Assembly: GCF_004569635.1 (NCBI RefSeq)
Contig: NZ_SPOZ01000006.1
Coordinates: 1-64,000, forward strand
Length of the DNA stretch: 64,000 bases
Reading direction: 5' to 3'
Source of the DNA: Streptococcus sp. LYSM12
Lineage (GTDB): Bacteria > Bacillota > Bacilli > Lactobacillales > Streptococcaceae
Part shown: one piece after another, positions 9,341-18,926 of the stretch
How the letters are laid out: each line of letters begins with the position of its first letter
How positions within the stretch are numbered: position 1 is the first letter of the stretch
Position numbers and translations under genes: made by a program
The notes under the pieces: generated by a model
The model's database searches: none
The model's input: only the letters and a program-made list of their open reading frames with translations
Told to the model about the DNA's origin: nothing

Positions 9341-9600
9341 TTATGACAAGAACGGTAACCGCATCTCGTGTAAAAAGCATGATGAGAAGTTAGACTACAT
9401 CTAAGACACGGAGAACCGTCTTTTGGCGGTCAAGGATAAGGATGGTCTTCTGATGGCGGCTCTTTACGATGGGGATGACAACCGAGTCTTTATACTCGTC
9501 AAAAATCAAACTCTGACGTCGTTACTTCATCTTGCTGAACCTCAGTTCTACCTGCGGTTTTATTGCCTTGTCAGAGTTTCATTTTTATAGAGTATCCCCG
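9341..9600 (+). pseudogene. Broken 5' Rhs lead of cassette 4
   Basis: This is the Rhs core from YDKNGNR through DGDDNRVF. It is ruined by TAA in place of TAC at the YLYD codons (near 9402) and by a 104 bp insertion at 9492-9595. Downstream of the insertion the Rhs frame resumes at ASRKEGKHTY (9600). Confidence 0.8.
9492..9595. repeat. BOX-like insertion inside Rhs coding sequence
   Basis: 104 bp bounded by ATACTC and GAGTAT, with internal CAAAAATCAAACTCTGACG and TCAGAGTTTCATTTTTA, which resembles the ends of streptococcal BOX-type intergenic repeats. It interrupts the Rhs core between codons that are contiguous at 1606-1622. Identification rests on terminal sequence and length only. Confidence 0.6.
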
Positions 9601-9743
9601 CTAGCCGTAAAGAGGGCAAGCATACCTATCAACTCTTCAAACGTGAGGAGAAGAGGAAATCTCCTTATACTTCTCCAAATGGGGAGGAGCACAGCCTCTT
9701 CTGGTATGGCTTTAGTCAGAACATTCTACAGTCGCTCTCTACC

Positions 9744-11861
9744 TTGCCACAGACCGTTGGTACTATCTGGCATGAGATTTTTGACGATGTTTCTACTGCT
9801 TACCACAAGAAAGTGGCTAAGGACAGGGCCAATGATGAGGGGCTTCTCATCAACCCGCCAGACTTAGGAAACCTCCCTGGTGAGGGTGAGGTGACCTACG
9901 CTTCTCAAGTGAAAGAGGTTCTTATCCCTTACACCACACGGGAGGACACATTCAACTATTATGAGGAACGCAACTATGTCAATGATGTCAATCGGGCACA
10001 TACCGAAGTTCTCCAGACCTATGACCGGGAGCTAAAAGCCCGTGAGACCTACACCTACGGACAGGGACGAGAATCCTATTTCAATCATGAAACAGGAGAC
10101 CACTATCACTACCTAAGCAACCAAGCAGGATCTGTGACTGGCTTGACCAAGGACGGAGTAGCAGTTGCTTCAAGCAGCTATAGTCTTTATGGCTCAACCA
10201 AGAATAGTACAGACACTACAGGCAATCCATTTGCCTACAATGGGGAAGCAAGGGACATCACAGGACTTGATTACCTGCGTGCAAGATACTATGATAGCAG
10301 GGCTGGGACGTTCTTAACCGAGGATAGCTATGCGGGTCAAGCAACAGATCCCCTCAGTCAGAACCGCTACAGCTATGTCCATAATAATCCGGTGAATTAC
10401 ACCGACCCGAGTGGGCATGTCCGAAAACGGGCAAACAAGACAAAACCAACAAGGAAAGCGGAAACCCTTTATCCGATTTTCCCTAGCGGTACCTCTATTG
10501 TTGACCAACAACTTATTATTGCGGATTCCCGCAAAGCTCGGGGGCTGATAGAGGCGCAGAAACGTTTTATCAAAGATACTAGGGGATACACCTATGATCC
10601 TCTTCCAGATATTTTACGAGATTCTCTAGCTCCGTCACGTTCTCCAATAGGGTATGGCTCTACTCCATTTGCGACAGTAAGTCAAGCTTATACCAATGCC
10701 GTCCTTGCGCCACCACCTAGTGCATATGAGCAAGCTGTCCAATCAGGACAATCAACCCATAATTGGGATAGCTCTAAGACGAGAGAAGCCCAGAATATTC
10801 ACCGCAACTGGACGAAAGCCTTAGAAGAAACGATACGGCATGTCTGTAATCCAAAGACCACCAAGGCGAAAGATAAAGGCAGTACACCAGTTAGCTTTGG
10901 AGGTGTTGCCAGTTATGGAGTAAATCTAGGAGGTGTTGCCAGCTGGGATGGTCCATCTGGCTCAAGCTCCCGCTATCAGCCGAATGTTTCTGCTCCATCG
11001 AAAGGGAAGCAGAACGTCGAGAAAAAACTTTCTGATAAAGAATTGTCTGAAGCTATTCGACGGGCTAATCAAGGCGATTCTACAGCTCTTTCGGCTCTCC
11101 TTTGGCAACATCGTTATGCCCCAACTTATGTGGGAACTGAAGAGGGTTCAAAAGCAGGAGCTATTCTAGCTGCTGGCATTGTTGGACTAATTACGAAGAA
11201 TCCTGTTTATACCCTAGCAACTTATGGCGGAGTGAATGCAGGTTTAACAAGTATCCATAGACAAGAATCGCTCGCTCATATTATTGGCAAGACCTTTATA
11301 GGAGCTGCCTCAGGCTATGCCTTAGGTAAGCTTGGTACAAAGATAGGGGCTGAAACTCTTCTAGGTCAAGCTCTTGTGGATGGGACAGGAGAAACCGCTC
11401 TTGATACCATTGTTTCAGGATTAAATGGTGAGAATATTAGTCTAGATGAGTTAGCTAGTAATTTTGCGGGCAATGTCGTAGCTAATGTCCTCTTTGGTCT
11501 AGCTGGCAGGGTGATATCTAATGTTACTGGCTCCAAAATGGGAAATGCAGTTGATGATGTTGGGGATGTATCAGAGGGATATAAAGCGCCTAAAGGAGGC
11601 GGAGGAACAACCTCAACTATTATCAAAGGAGACAAGACGATAACATTTGGTCATGGGGCAAGACATTTTGAAGATATCCCTAATATAGATGTTTCGGATG
11701 TGGAGAACGCTATTGCTGAACATGTTTCTAAAAATCCTCCAAAGATAGGAGAATCTCCTAGAGTTAAAATTAATGTAAATGGGCAAATTGTAGAATACAG
11801 GCCTTATAATTTGGGGGATGGAAGAATTAATATTGGGACATATATTCCTAAAAATGAGTGA
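9744..11861 (+). CDS. Displaced Rhs core fragment with toxin tip (cassette 4)
   Basis: The Rhs frame is open from 9591, just inside the insertion; the first usable start is TTG 9744, which is arbitrary. The core is near-identical to the expressed gene up to DPSGH (about 10,420). It then turns into a Lys/Arg-rich linker (RKRANKTKPTRKAET), the RNW..HVC motif (KTREAQNIHRNW, then HVC), a KAKDKGSTPVSFGG linker, and a hydrophobic segment with SLAHIIGKTFIGAASGYAL. The tip ends with ITFGHGARHFED, VNGQIVEYRPY and DGRINIGTYIPK. The GHGARH start and IGTYIP end suggest a small RNase-like tip, but I cannot name the family. It has no own promoter or ribosome-binding site. Confidence 0.8.
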   Translation: MPQTVGTIWHEIFDDVSTAYHKKVAKDRANDEGLLINPPDLGNLPGEGEVTYASQVKEVLIPYTTREDTFNYYEERNYVNDVNRAHTEVLQTYDRELKARETYTYGQGRESYFNHETGDHYHYLSNQAGSVTGLTKDGVAVASSSYSLYGSTKNSTDTTGNPFAYNGEARDITGLDYLRARYYDSRAGTFLTEDSYAGQATDPLSQNRYSYVHNNPVNYTDPSGHVRKRANKTKPTRKAETLYPIFPSGTSIVDQQLIIADSRKARGLIEAQKRFIKDTRGYTYDPLPDILRDSLAPSRSPIGYGSTPFATVSQAYTNAVLAPPPSAYEQAVQSGQSTHNWDSSKTREAQNIHRNWTKALEETIRHVCNPKTTKAKDKGSTPVSFGGVASYGVNLGGVASWDGPSGSSSRYQPNVSAPSKGKQNVEKKLSDKELSEAIRRANQGDSTALSALLWQHRYAPTYVGTEEGSKAGAILAAGIVGLITKNPVYTLATYGGVNAGLTSIHRQESLAHIIGKTFIGAASGYALGKLGTKIGAETLLGQALVDGTGETALDTIVSGLNGENISLDELASNFAGNVVANVLFGLAGRVISNVTGSKMGNAVDDVGDVSEGYKAPKGGGGTTSTIIKGDKTITFGHGARHFEDIPNIDVSDVENAIAEHVSKNPPKIGESPRVKINVNGQIVEYRPYNLGDGRINIGTYIPKNE

Positions 11862-11871
11862 GGAAATAGAA

Positions 11872-12231
11872 ATGAGAGAACTATATTCTTTAGAAAAAAA
11901 ATGGATTAAATTAATGCTCAAGGCTGATTTTAAAGGTAAAAAAATTATTACTGAGCAATTATCTAATGCATATGTTGTTTCGGAGGAAATAGCAAGAGGA
12001 TTCGCTTCGATTAAGCTAGGAACTTTTACAAGAATACGCTATCCTTTCCCAGAACGAGTACCTATTACGATGTTAGTGTATATAGATGATTTTAAAGGAT
12101 ATAGACCCATAGAATTTTTATTACATGTAGTTGATGGCTATGTAGATGAACTTGAAATTTTTGATGCAGCAGGATTTGATATTGAAGATTATTCAAGTAT
12201 CCCACTTGATAATATTAAGTACCAAACCTAA
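11872..12231 (+). CDS. Candidate immunity protein of cassette 4
   Basis: 119 residues from ATG 11872, with GAGGAA 8 nt upstream; an in-frame ATG at 11854 overlaps the toxin stop and is an alternative. The sequence begins with a helical YSLEKKWIKLMLKADF and continues with FPERVPITMLVYIDDF and VVDGYVDELEIFDAAG. The general pattern recalls small DUF6984-like proteins, but this is a weak recollection. Position directly after the toxin tip is the main evidence. Confidence 0.7.
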   Translation: MRELYSLEKKWIKLMLKADFKGKKIITEQLSNAYVVSEEIARGFASIKLGTFTRIRYPFPERVPITMLVYIDDFKGYRPIEFLLHVVDGYVDELEIFDAAGFDIEDYSSIPLDNIKYQT

Positions 12232-12274
12232 TACAGCTTACAAAGACGGGGAACTAAGCTTATGTTAGAATGTA

Positions 12275-12387
12275 TTCTGTGGTGCTGTTAGCGCTTGAGC
12301 TAGTCAGCGAGGATTTTGAAAACTTCTCCCTTGCCTAGCTCTCCGCCGGATAACTCCATAGGTGTTTTTGACATCATCACGGGAATT
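12275..12387 (+). repeat. Cassette-end structured element, copy 3 (internally deleted)
   Basis: It starts TTCTGTGGTG and ends CATCACGGGAA. The right arm of stem C and the left arm of stem D are missing (GAAAACTTCTCCCTTGCC and GCCGGATAACTCC), so only stems A and B remain. It is a decayed copy of the module. Confidence 0.75.
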
Positions 12388-12571
12388 ATCCAGTTTGTCA
12401 TAGTAAAGTATAACCAAGGCGAAAGACAAAAGCAGTACACCAGTTAGCATTGGAGGTGGAGGCGTTGCCAGCTGGGATGGTCCCTCTGGCTCAAGCTCCC
12501 GCTATCAGCCGAATGTTTCTGCTCCATCGAAAGGGAAGCAGAACGTCGATAAAAAACTTTCTGATAAAGAA

Positions 12572-13417
12572 TTGTCTGAAGCTATTCGACGGGCTAATCA
12601 AGGCGATTCTACAGCTTTTTTGGCTCTCCTTTGGCAACATCGTTATGCCCCAACTTATGTGGGAACTGAAGAGAGTTCAAAAGCAGGAGCTATTCTAGCT
12701 GCTGGCATTGTTGGACTAATTACGAAGAATCCTGTTTATACCCTAGCAACTTATGGCGGAGTGAATGCAGGTTTAACAAGTATCCATAGACAAGAATCGC
12801 TCGCTCATATTATTGGCAAGACCTTTATAGGAGCTGCCTCAGGCTATGCCTTAGGTAAGCTTGGTACAAAGATAGGGGCTGAAACTCTTCTAGGTCAAGC
12901 TCTTGTGGATGGGACAGGAGAAACCGCTCTTGATACCATTGTTTCAGGATTAAATGGTGAGAATATTAGTCTAGATGAGTTAGCTAGTAATTTTGCGGGC
13001 AATGTCGTAGCTAATGTCCTCTTTGGTCTAGCTGGCAGGGCGATTTCCAATATTACTGGTTCTAAAGCGGGGAATGCTGTTGATAGTGTTGAGGATGTAG
13101 CAACAGGTAGTCTAAAAACGTTTAAGCCTGGCGAGTTAGAGATTCATTATAATAAACATGGTAAACAACTCGCGAATGTTCTTAATGAGCCTAATTATAC
13201 TATGGAACAGTATTTAAAGGATGCAAATAATATTATACAAAAAGGAACCTATATTCCAGAGATGAACGGTTATGTCACGAAGATAGGAGGGAGCGGAAAA
13301 TCTACAAAATATGCTTTTGTTGGTTTAGATAGAGCTACCGGTAATATCACAACCTATCACGTGAAATATGCAAAACAGATTTTGAAAAAATCACCAAGTT
13401 TTGAAGTAACTCCATAG
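12572..13417 (+). CDS. Displaced toxin tip without Rhs core (cassette 5)
   Basis: The frame is open from 12407 and enters Rhs-type sequence only at the linker TKAKDKSSTPVS, so the whole core is absent; TTG 12572 is an arbitrary start. It is near-identical to cassette 4 up to about 13,040 (LFGLAGRAISN) and then diverges to a unique tip of about 110 residues. The tip has LEIHYNKHGKQL, EQYLKDANNIIQKG and GNITTYHVKY. The H..KHG start and TG.I.TYH end are seen in small RNase-type (BECR-like) tips; the assignment is tentative. Because only tip and linker are present it could be used only by recombination. Confidence 0.75.
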   Translation: MSEAIRRANQGDSTAFLALLWQHRYAPTYVGTEESSKAGAILAAGIVGLITKNPVYTLATYGGVNAGLTSIHRQESLAHIIGKTFIGAASGYALGKLGTKIGAETLLGQALVDGTGETALDTIVSGLNGENISLDELASNFAGNVVANVLFGLAGRAISNITGSKAGNAVDSVEDVATGSLKTFKPGELEIHYNKHGKQLANVLNEPNYTMEQYLKDANNIIQKGTYIPEMNGYVTKIGGSGKSTKYAFVGLDRATGNITTYHVKYAKQILKKSPSFEVTP

Positions 13418-13426
13418 GAGGAAGAA

Positions 13427-13789
13427 ATGCCTAGAATAAAGGAAATTATTTGGATAAGTAAAGAAATTGGAGAAGCAGATGTCATAGTTACAGATGGTAA
13501 TTATGAAATTATGTGTTTTTCACATCCTTTTTATCAAGAGAAAGGCGAGGAAATAAACGGCATACTTTCAGTTTTTGAGCATTCTAACCTTATGCGAAGT
13601 CAGAAAACAGAATATGTAGTCAATCATATGGGAAATGGTAAATATTTTTTTGTTGCTCGCCTTATTGATGGTATTAAAGGAATTGTTCAAATAGGTAAAA
13701 TACAAATTCATGATATTGAGGGAATACCCGAAGAAATTAAAAGAGGAGAGTACATTCAGTTTATTACTTCAAGAGTTGATTTGTGGTAG
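13427..13789 (+). CDS. Candidate immunity protein of cassette 5
   Basis: 120 residues from ATG 13427 with a strong AGGAGGAA ribosome-binding site 4 nt upstream, 9 nt after the toxin stop. The sequence looks beta-rich: IIWISKEIGEADVIVTDGNY, CFSHPFYQEKG, KYFFVARLIDGI, IVQIGKIQIHDI. It has no signal peptide or membrane segment. I do not recognise a named family; the role is inferred from position. The structured element is missing after it, although a short TAGTAAAGTA, normally found right after the element, remains at the gene's end. Confidence 0.75.
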   Translation: MPRIKEIIWISKEIGEADVIVTDGNYEIMCFSHPFYQEKGEEINGILSVFEHSNLMRSQKTEYVVNHMGNGKYFFVARLIDGIKGIVQIGKIQIHDIEGIPEEIKRGEYIQFITSRVDLW

Positions 13790-13849
13790 TAAAGTACGAT
13801 ACGGATAAGGAACAGTCTCCTTGCGGTCAAGGATAAGGAGGGCCTTCTG

Positions 13850-16255
13850 ATGGCGGCTCTCTATGATGGGGACGATAATAGGGTATTTACCGCCAGCCGC
13901 AAGGAGGGCAAGCATACCTATCAGCTCTTCAAACGCGAGGAGAAGAAGAAATCTCCTTACACTGCCCCAAATGGGGAGGAACATAGCCTCTTCTGGTATG
14001 GCTTTAGTCAGAACGTTCTACAGTCGCTCTCTACCTTGCCACAAACTATCGGGACCATCTGGCACGATATCTTTGACGATGTATCCACCGCCTACCACCA
14101 GAAAGTGGCGAAAGACAGGGCGGGTAGTGAGGGACTGGTGGTCAACCCACCAGACCTAGGAAATCTTCCTGGTGAGGGCGACGTGACCTATGCCAGTCAA
14201 GTCAAGGAAGTTCTTATCCCTTATACCACACGGGAGGACACATTCAATTATTACGAAGAGCGCAACTATGTCAATGATGTCAATCGGGCACATACCGAGG
14301 TTCTCCAGACCTATGACCGGTAGCTAAAAGCCCGTGAGACTTACACCTACGGACAGGGTAGAGTGTCCTACCTCAATAATGAAACGGGCGACCATTACAA
14401 CTATCTAAGCAACCAGTCTGGTTCTGTGACTGGCTTGACCAAGGACGGAGTAGCAGTTGCTTCAAGCAGCTATAGTCTTTACGGATTAACCAAGCAGTCA
14501 ACAGATGAAACAGGCAATCCATTTGCCTACAATGGGGAAGCACGGGACATCACGGGACTTGACTACCTCAGAGCCCGCTACTATGATAGAAGGGCTGGGA
14601 CTTTCTTAACTGAGGATAGCTACCAAGGTGAACTGGGGGATCCCCTCAGTCAGAACCGCTATGCCTATGTCCATAATAACCCAGTCAACTACACAGACCC
14701 AAGTGGACACTTCTGGAAGAGCATTAAGAGGGCGGCAAGCAACGCTTGGAACGGTGTGAAGAAAGCGGCAAGTAAGACTTGGAATACCGTTAAACGAGTT
14801 GCGACGAATACATGGAATTCCGTTAAGAGCGCCTATAACACAGCAGCTAGTTGGGTTGGTAACAAGGTGAATCAAGCCAAGCAGTGGGTAAGTCAGCAGT
14901 GGAATAATGTCACAAATTGGTTTGGCAATCAAGTTAACAGGGTGTACCAAGCAGGCCAACAGGTCTATCATAGTGCAAGTAGCTATACCCAAGCCCAGCA
15001 CCAGCAAGTGCAGGCTCAAGTTCAAGCCCAGCGTCAACAAGCTGTTCAAAATGAGTATGCCCAAGCAACTGGTATGAAAGGCACACCGAAGAGTCGAGAA
15101 GGGAAGAACCTTCTTCGGAACTGGGGTGCTGCCCTTGCCAAGACCTTGAAGCATGTGTGTACAACAGCCAAGCGAGTTGGCAAGCAAATTGTGAAAGCTG
15201 CTAAGAAGATTGACTGGAAGAAGGTAGCTGTTACAGCAGGTGCTATTGGTGTGGGTGTTGCCCTCACGATAGCAACAGGCGGATTGGGAGCCCCAATCGC
15301 TATGGCGATTGGAGGAGCTGCCTCAGGAGCGATTATCTCTGGCTACGATGCTTACAGCTCTGGACAACGCGGCTGGGCACTAGCAGGAGCGATTGGAAAA
15401 GGCACAGGCTTAGGAGCGATTACTGGTTTTGCGGGTGGCTCATTGATGGGAGCAGGCTCAGGTATTGCGACCAGTGTGACACAGAATATTAGCAATCAGG
15501 CAGTCCGTCAAGTAGCCAAGGTTGGTGTTGAAGCTGGTATTGAAACAGCTATTGACACAGGTCTTGATGTCGCAACAGGCAATCAGCTTACTGGTCAAAC
15601 AGTAGCCATGAATTTTGCTTATAATCTTGTAAGCAATGGAGCAGGTAGTGTATCTCCTAAGAAAGCCCCTAAGGCGGATGTGAATACAGCTAAACCAACG
15701 ACAGGTGAAGTGTTAGATGCGGACTATATACATCAGAGACCAGTTAGAGATATAACGCCGGCTAAGTCCTCCTCGCAGAAAGTACTAAATGATGCAAGAA
15801 CAGATACACCGAGACTTGAAGTATCGAGAGTTAATGTTCAAGCAGGAACATATAAAAATCAGACTAAAGCACTAAAAGGCACCGATTATCAGGCACATCA
15901 TATTAATCAAGGAGCTATGATGAAGAAGACCGTTCCAAATTACAGTTATAATGATGGTGTGACTGTTCCATTGATTGGGAATATAAGAAAAGATATCGGT
16001 AGTCCTCATTATAATGCTCATGCTAGTATGGAAGATTTTTATAATCAGTATAGAAAAGGTGGAGAACTAGAATTTGAAATTCCAACAGTTAATGATTATA
16101 ATATTGCAACAGAAAAGTCCCTGCGTAATGCTGGATTACAAGATAGTCAAATTAACGAGATTATGTCATCGGTTAAAGTAGAGCAAAGATACTATGGTTT
16201 AGACGAGAGTAGTGAAATACAGTTACCTGGTAGATTAAACCTACCTAGAAAGTAG
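13850..16255 (+). pseudogene. Displaced Rhs core fragment with AHH-type nuclease tip, one nonsense codon (cassette 6)
   Basis: The Rhs frame is open from about 13,811 but is cut by TAG at 14321-14323, where every other copy has GAG (YDRELKA). It then continues in the same frame to 16255. Downstream are the core (DPSGH near 14,710), an unusual repeated Trp/Lys stretch (NAWNGVKK, KTWNTVKR, NTWNSVKS), the RNW..HVC motif and the Ala/Gly segment shared with cassettes 2 and 3. The tip contains YQAHHINQGAMMKK and GSPHYNAHASMEDFYNQY, matching the AHH class of HNH/Endonuclease VII-like toxins. DNase activity is inferred from the family. Confidence 0.85.
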
Positions 16256-16259
16256 TATA

Positions 16260-16721
16260 ATGGATAAAATAATAGCAAGTATATTGAAAAGTTTAAAAGA
16301 ACAAAGAGAGGAAACTGAGTTATTGATTATTCAAGTTTCAAGAAAGGAGGGAGAAAAAAGAATTAATTCAATTGAATGGGAAAATTTTTGTTTAGATTTA
16401 AGAAATGATATGTTGTTTCAATTCAAGTTATCGTATTCTCCTGAGAGTGCTAAAGGCTGGAATCAGTTTGCTCGCCATTATCGAGAGGAATTTTCTAGTT
16501 CGATAAAAGATTTTTTAAGAACTCAGTTTTTTTCAGAGGAAACAGTCATAAGTATTGGTTTTGATATGGGAAATGTTATTATATATAAGTCCATTCAACA
16601 AGAATATGGTTTTTCATTTCAATTTTATGAAGAAATGTATAATATTTATAAATCGGGGTACATTCCTGTTGGATATGAGGGAGCATATCCGAATGGAAAA
16701 ATGGTGGTAATGAAACTATAA
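16260..16721 (+). CDS. Candidate immunity protein of cassette 6
   Basis: 153 residues from ATG 16260, 5 nt after the toxin stop codon, with GAAAGTAG as a poor ribosome-binding site, so translational coupling is likely. The N-terminus is a Lys/Glu-rich helix; the middle contains WENFCLDLRNDMLFQFKL and the end GYIPVGYEGAYPNGKMVVM. The family is not recognised. AT-rich composition and position support immunity against the AHH nuclease. No structured element follows; 16,722-16,745 leads straight into the next Rhs fragment. Confidence 0.75.
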   Translation: MDKIIASILKSLKEQREETELLIIQVSRKEGEKRINSIEWENFCLDLRNDMLFQFKLSYSPESAKGWNQFARHYREEFSSSIKDFLRTQFFSEETVISIGFDMGNVIIYKSIQQEYGFSFQFYEEMYNIYKSGYIPVGYEGAYPNGKMVVMKL

Positions 16722-17021
16722 AATTTGGGTTGGGAACTTAAGTAATATCGTCTAAAGGTCTGTCCTGATGGCACCCTCTATGATGGGGATGATAACCGAG
16801 TATTTACCGCCAACCGTAAAGAGGGCAAGCATACCTATCAACTCTTCAAACGCGAGGAGAAGAAGAAATCTCCCTATACTTCTCCAAATGGGGAGGAACA
16901 TAGCCTCTTCTGGTATGGCTTTAGTCAGAACGTTCTACAGTCGCTCTCTACCTTACCACAGACCGTTGGTACTATCTGGCATGAGATTTTTGACGATGTA
17001 TCCACCGCCTATCACAAGAAA

Positions 17022-18926
17022 GTGGCTAAGGACAGAGCCAATGAGGAGGGGCTTGTCATCAACCCACCAGACTTAGGAAATCTCCCTGGCGAGGGTGAGG
17101 TGACCTATGCCAGCCGAGTCAAGGAAGTTCTTATCCCTTACACCACGAGAGAAGACACATTCAACTATTATGAAGAGCGCAACTATGTCAATGATGTCAA
17201 TCGGGCACATACCGAAGTTCTCCAGACCTATGACCGGGAGCTGAAAGCCCGTGAGACCTATACCTACGGACAGGGTAGAGTGTCCTACCTCAATAATGAA
17301 ACGGGCAAACACTACTACTACCTAAGCAACCAAGCAGGTTCTGTGACTGGCTTGACCAAGGACGGAGTAGCAGTTGCTTCAAGTAGCTATAGTTATAGTC
17401 TTTACGGCTCAACCAAGAATAGTACAGACACTACAGGCAATCCATTTGCCTACAATGGGGAAGCAAGGGACATCACAGGACTTGATTACCTGCGTGCAAG
17501 ATACTATGATAGCAGGGCTGGGACGTTCTTAACCGAGGATAGCTATGCGGGTCAAGCAACAGACCCCCTCAGTCAGAACCGCTATGCCTATGTCCATAAC
17601 AATCCAGTTAATTATACAGATCCAAGTGGACACTTCTGGAACAAGCTATGGAAAGGTGCTAAGAAATTCGGCAATAACTTGTGGAATGGTGCTAAGAAAC
17701 TCTATCACAAGGTTGAGAGATTTGTAGGGAATCTCTCGAATGCGGGTCAGAATTTGGCTAGCCATTCGTTGAATAAGCTGACGGAGTTTATTTCTGGTGG
17801 AAGTCGGGGAGGTAGTCAGATACAACCTGCACGATCCTTTACAAGACCATCTATAGGAAGCCAACCCCATTCAACGTATGATTGGGTAACTGGAAAGGCA
17901 TATCAGCCTCATTATACGGCTGTGAATCGTTGGCAAGAAGCACGAGTAAGTGGTCTATCTACGCATCATTGGGGAACTTCACAGACCCGAGAAGCCCAGC
18001 ATATCGATCGCAACTGGACGAAAGCCCTAGAGGAAACGATACGGCATGTCTGCAATCCGAGGACAACCAAGGCAAGGGATAAGGGTTCTACCCCGAAACC
18101 GATTAGCTTTGGAGGTGGAGGTGTTGCCAGCTGGGATGGTACTTCTAGCACAAGTAATCAAGCACAAAAAAGTAGTAAAAAAGGACATGCATTTGATCCA
18201 AGCGGTCTGAAAAATCTTTCGTCAGGGAATATTCAAGCACTCGCAGGGGTAGCAGGCGTATTGGCAGGACTATTAGGAGGACCAGTGGCTGGCTTTGCGA
18301 CTTATGGAGCTGTTAGCTCAGGTTTAACAAGTTATTCTAATGGTGACAAGCCATTTGATGTGGCAATGAATACAGCAGGCGGTGCTTTACAAGGTTATTT
18401 TGTTGGTAAGTATGTTGAAGCTGTATATATAGCTGCCAGTGGAGCAGTAGCTGGGTCAGGTGTGATATTGAACCAACCAAAGCAAGCTGAAAAACCCTAT
18501 GGTTCCCAACCAGCTAACGGACCATTAGAACCATTGAAACCCTATGGTCCCCAACCAGCTAGTGGGAATTTGGAACCGTTAAAACCTCTTCCTAATTTAG
18601 AGAATATGACCCGTGTTGGACGTTGGATGTCACCGGAGGAATATGCTAAGATGGTGGAGACGGGGAAAGTACAGGTGTCTCCTAATGGTGATAGAACTTT
18701 TGTTTCCAATCCTGCTGATATTGAAGCATTTCAATCGGCTCCCAAGGGCTCTGTTTATATTGAATTTGATGTAGATAAAAATTATATTTTTCAAGCTGGA
18801 CAAAAAAATTGGGGACAGATTGTAGCTCCAGGGTCTAAGTTCGATAGATTATTAGAGAAAAGAGGAATACCTATTTTAGACGAAATGCTTGATGCTTATA
18901 ATATTGAAAAAATAGGAGAAAAATAA
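17022..18926 (+). CDS. Displaced Rhs core fragment with TreTu-type ADP-ribosyltransferase tip (cassette 7)
   Basis: The Rhs frame is open from 16746 (YDGDDNRVFTANRKEGK); GTG 17022 is only the first start-like codon. After DPSGH come a Trp/Lys-rich linker, the RNW..HVC motif (QTREAQHIDRNW), a Gly/Ala-rich hydrophobic segment, and a duplicated Pro-rich linker (KPYGSQPANGPLEPL and a near copy, KPYGPQPASGNLEPL). The tip starts MTRVGRWMSPEEYAKMV and has SPNGDRTFVSNPADIEAF, GSVYIEFDVD and NWGQIVAPGSKFDRLLEKRG. This is the pattern of the TreTu family, Rhs-borne ADP-ribosyltransferases known in enterobacteria to modify EF-Tu. The target here is inferred from the family. Confidence 0.8.
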   Translation: MAKDRANEEGLVINPPDLGNLPGEGEVTYASRVKEVLIPYTTREDTFNYYEERNYVNDVNRAHTEVLQTYDRELKARETYTYGQGRVSYLNNETGKHYYYLSNQAGSVTGLTKDGVAVASSSYSYSLYGSTKNSTDTTGNPFAYNGEARDITGLDYLRARYYDSRAGTFLTEDSYAGQATDPLSQNRYAYVHNNPVNYTDPSGHFWNKLWKGAKKFGNNLWNGAKKLYHKVERFVGNLSNAGQNLASHSLNKLTEFISGGSRGGSQIQPARSFTRPSIGSQPHSTYDWVTGKAYQPHYTAVNRWQEARVSGLSTHHWGTSQTREAQHIDRNWTKALEETIRHVCNPRTTKARDKGSTPKPISFGGGGVASWDGTSSTSNQAQKSSKKGHAFDPSGLKNLSSGNIQALAGVAGVLAGLLGGPVAGFATYGAVSSGLTSYSNGDKPFDVAMNTAGGALQGYFVGKYVEAVYIAASGAVAGSGVILNQPKQAEKPYGSQPANGPLEPLKPYGPQPASGNLEPLKPLPNLENMTRVGRWMSPEEYAKMVETGKVQVSPNGDRTFVSNPADIEAFQSAPKGSVYIEFDVDKNYIFQAGQKNWGQIVAPGSKFDRLLEKRGIPILDEMLDAYNIEKIGEK

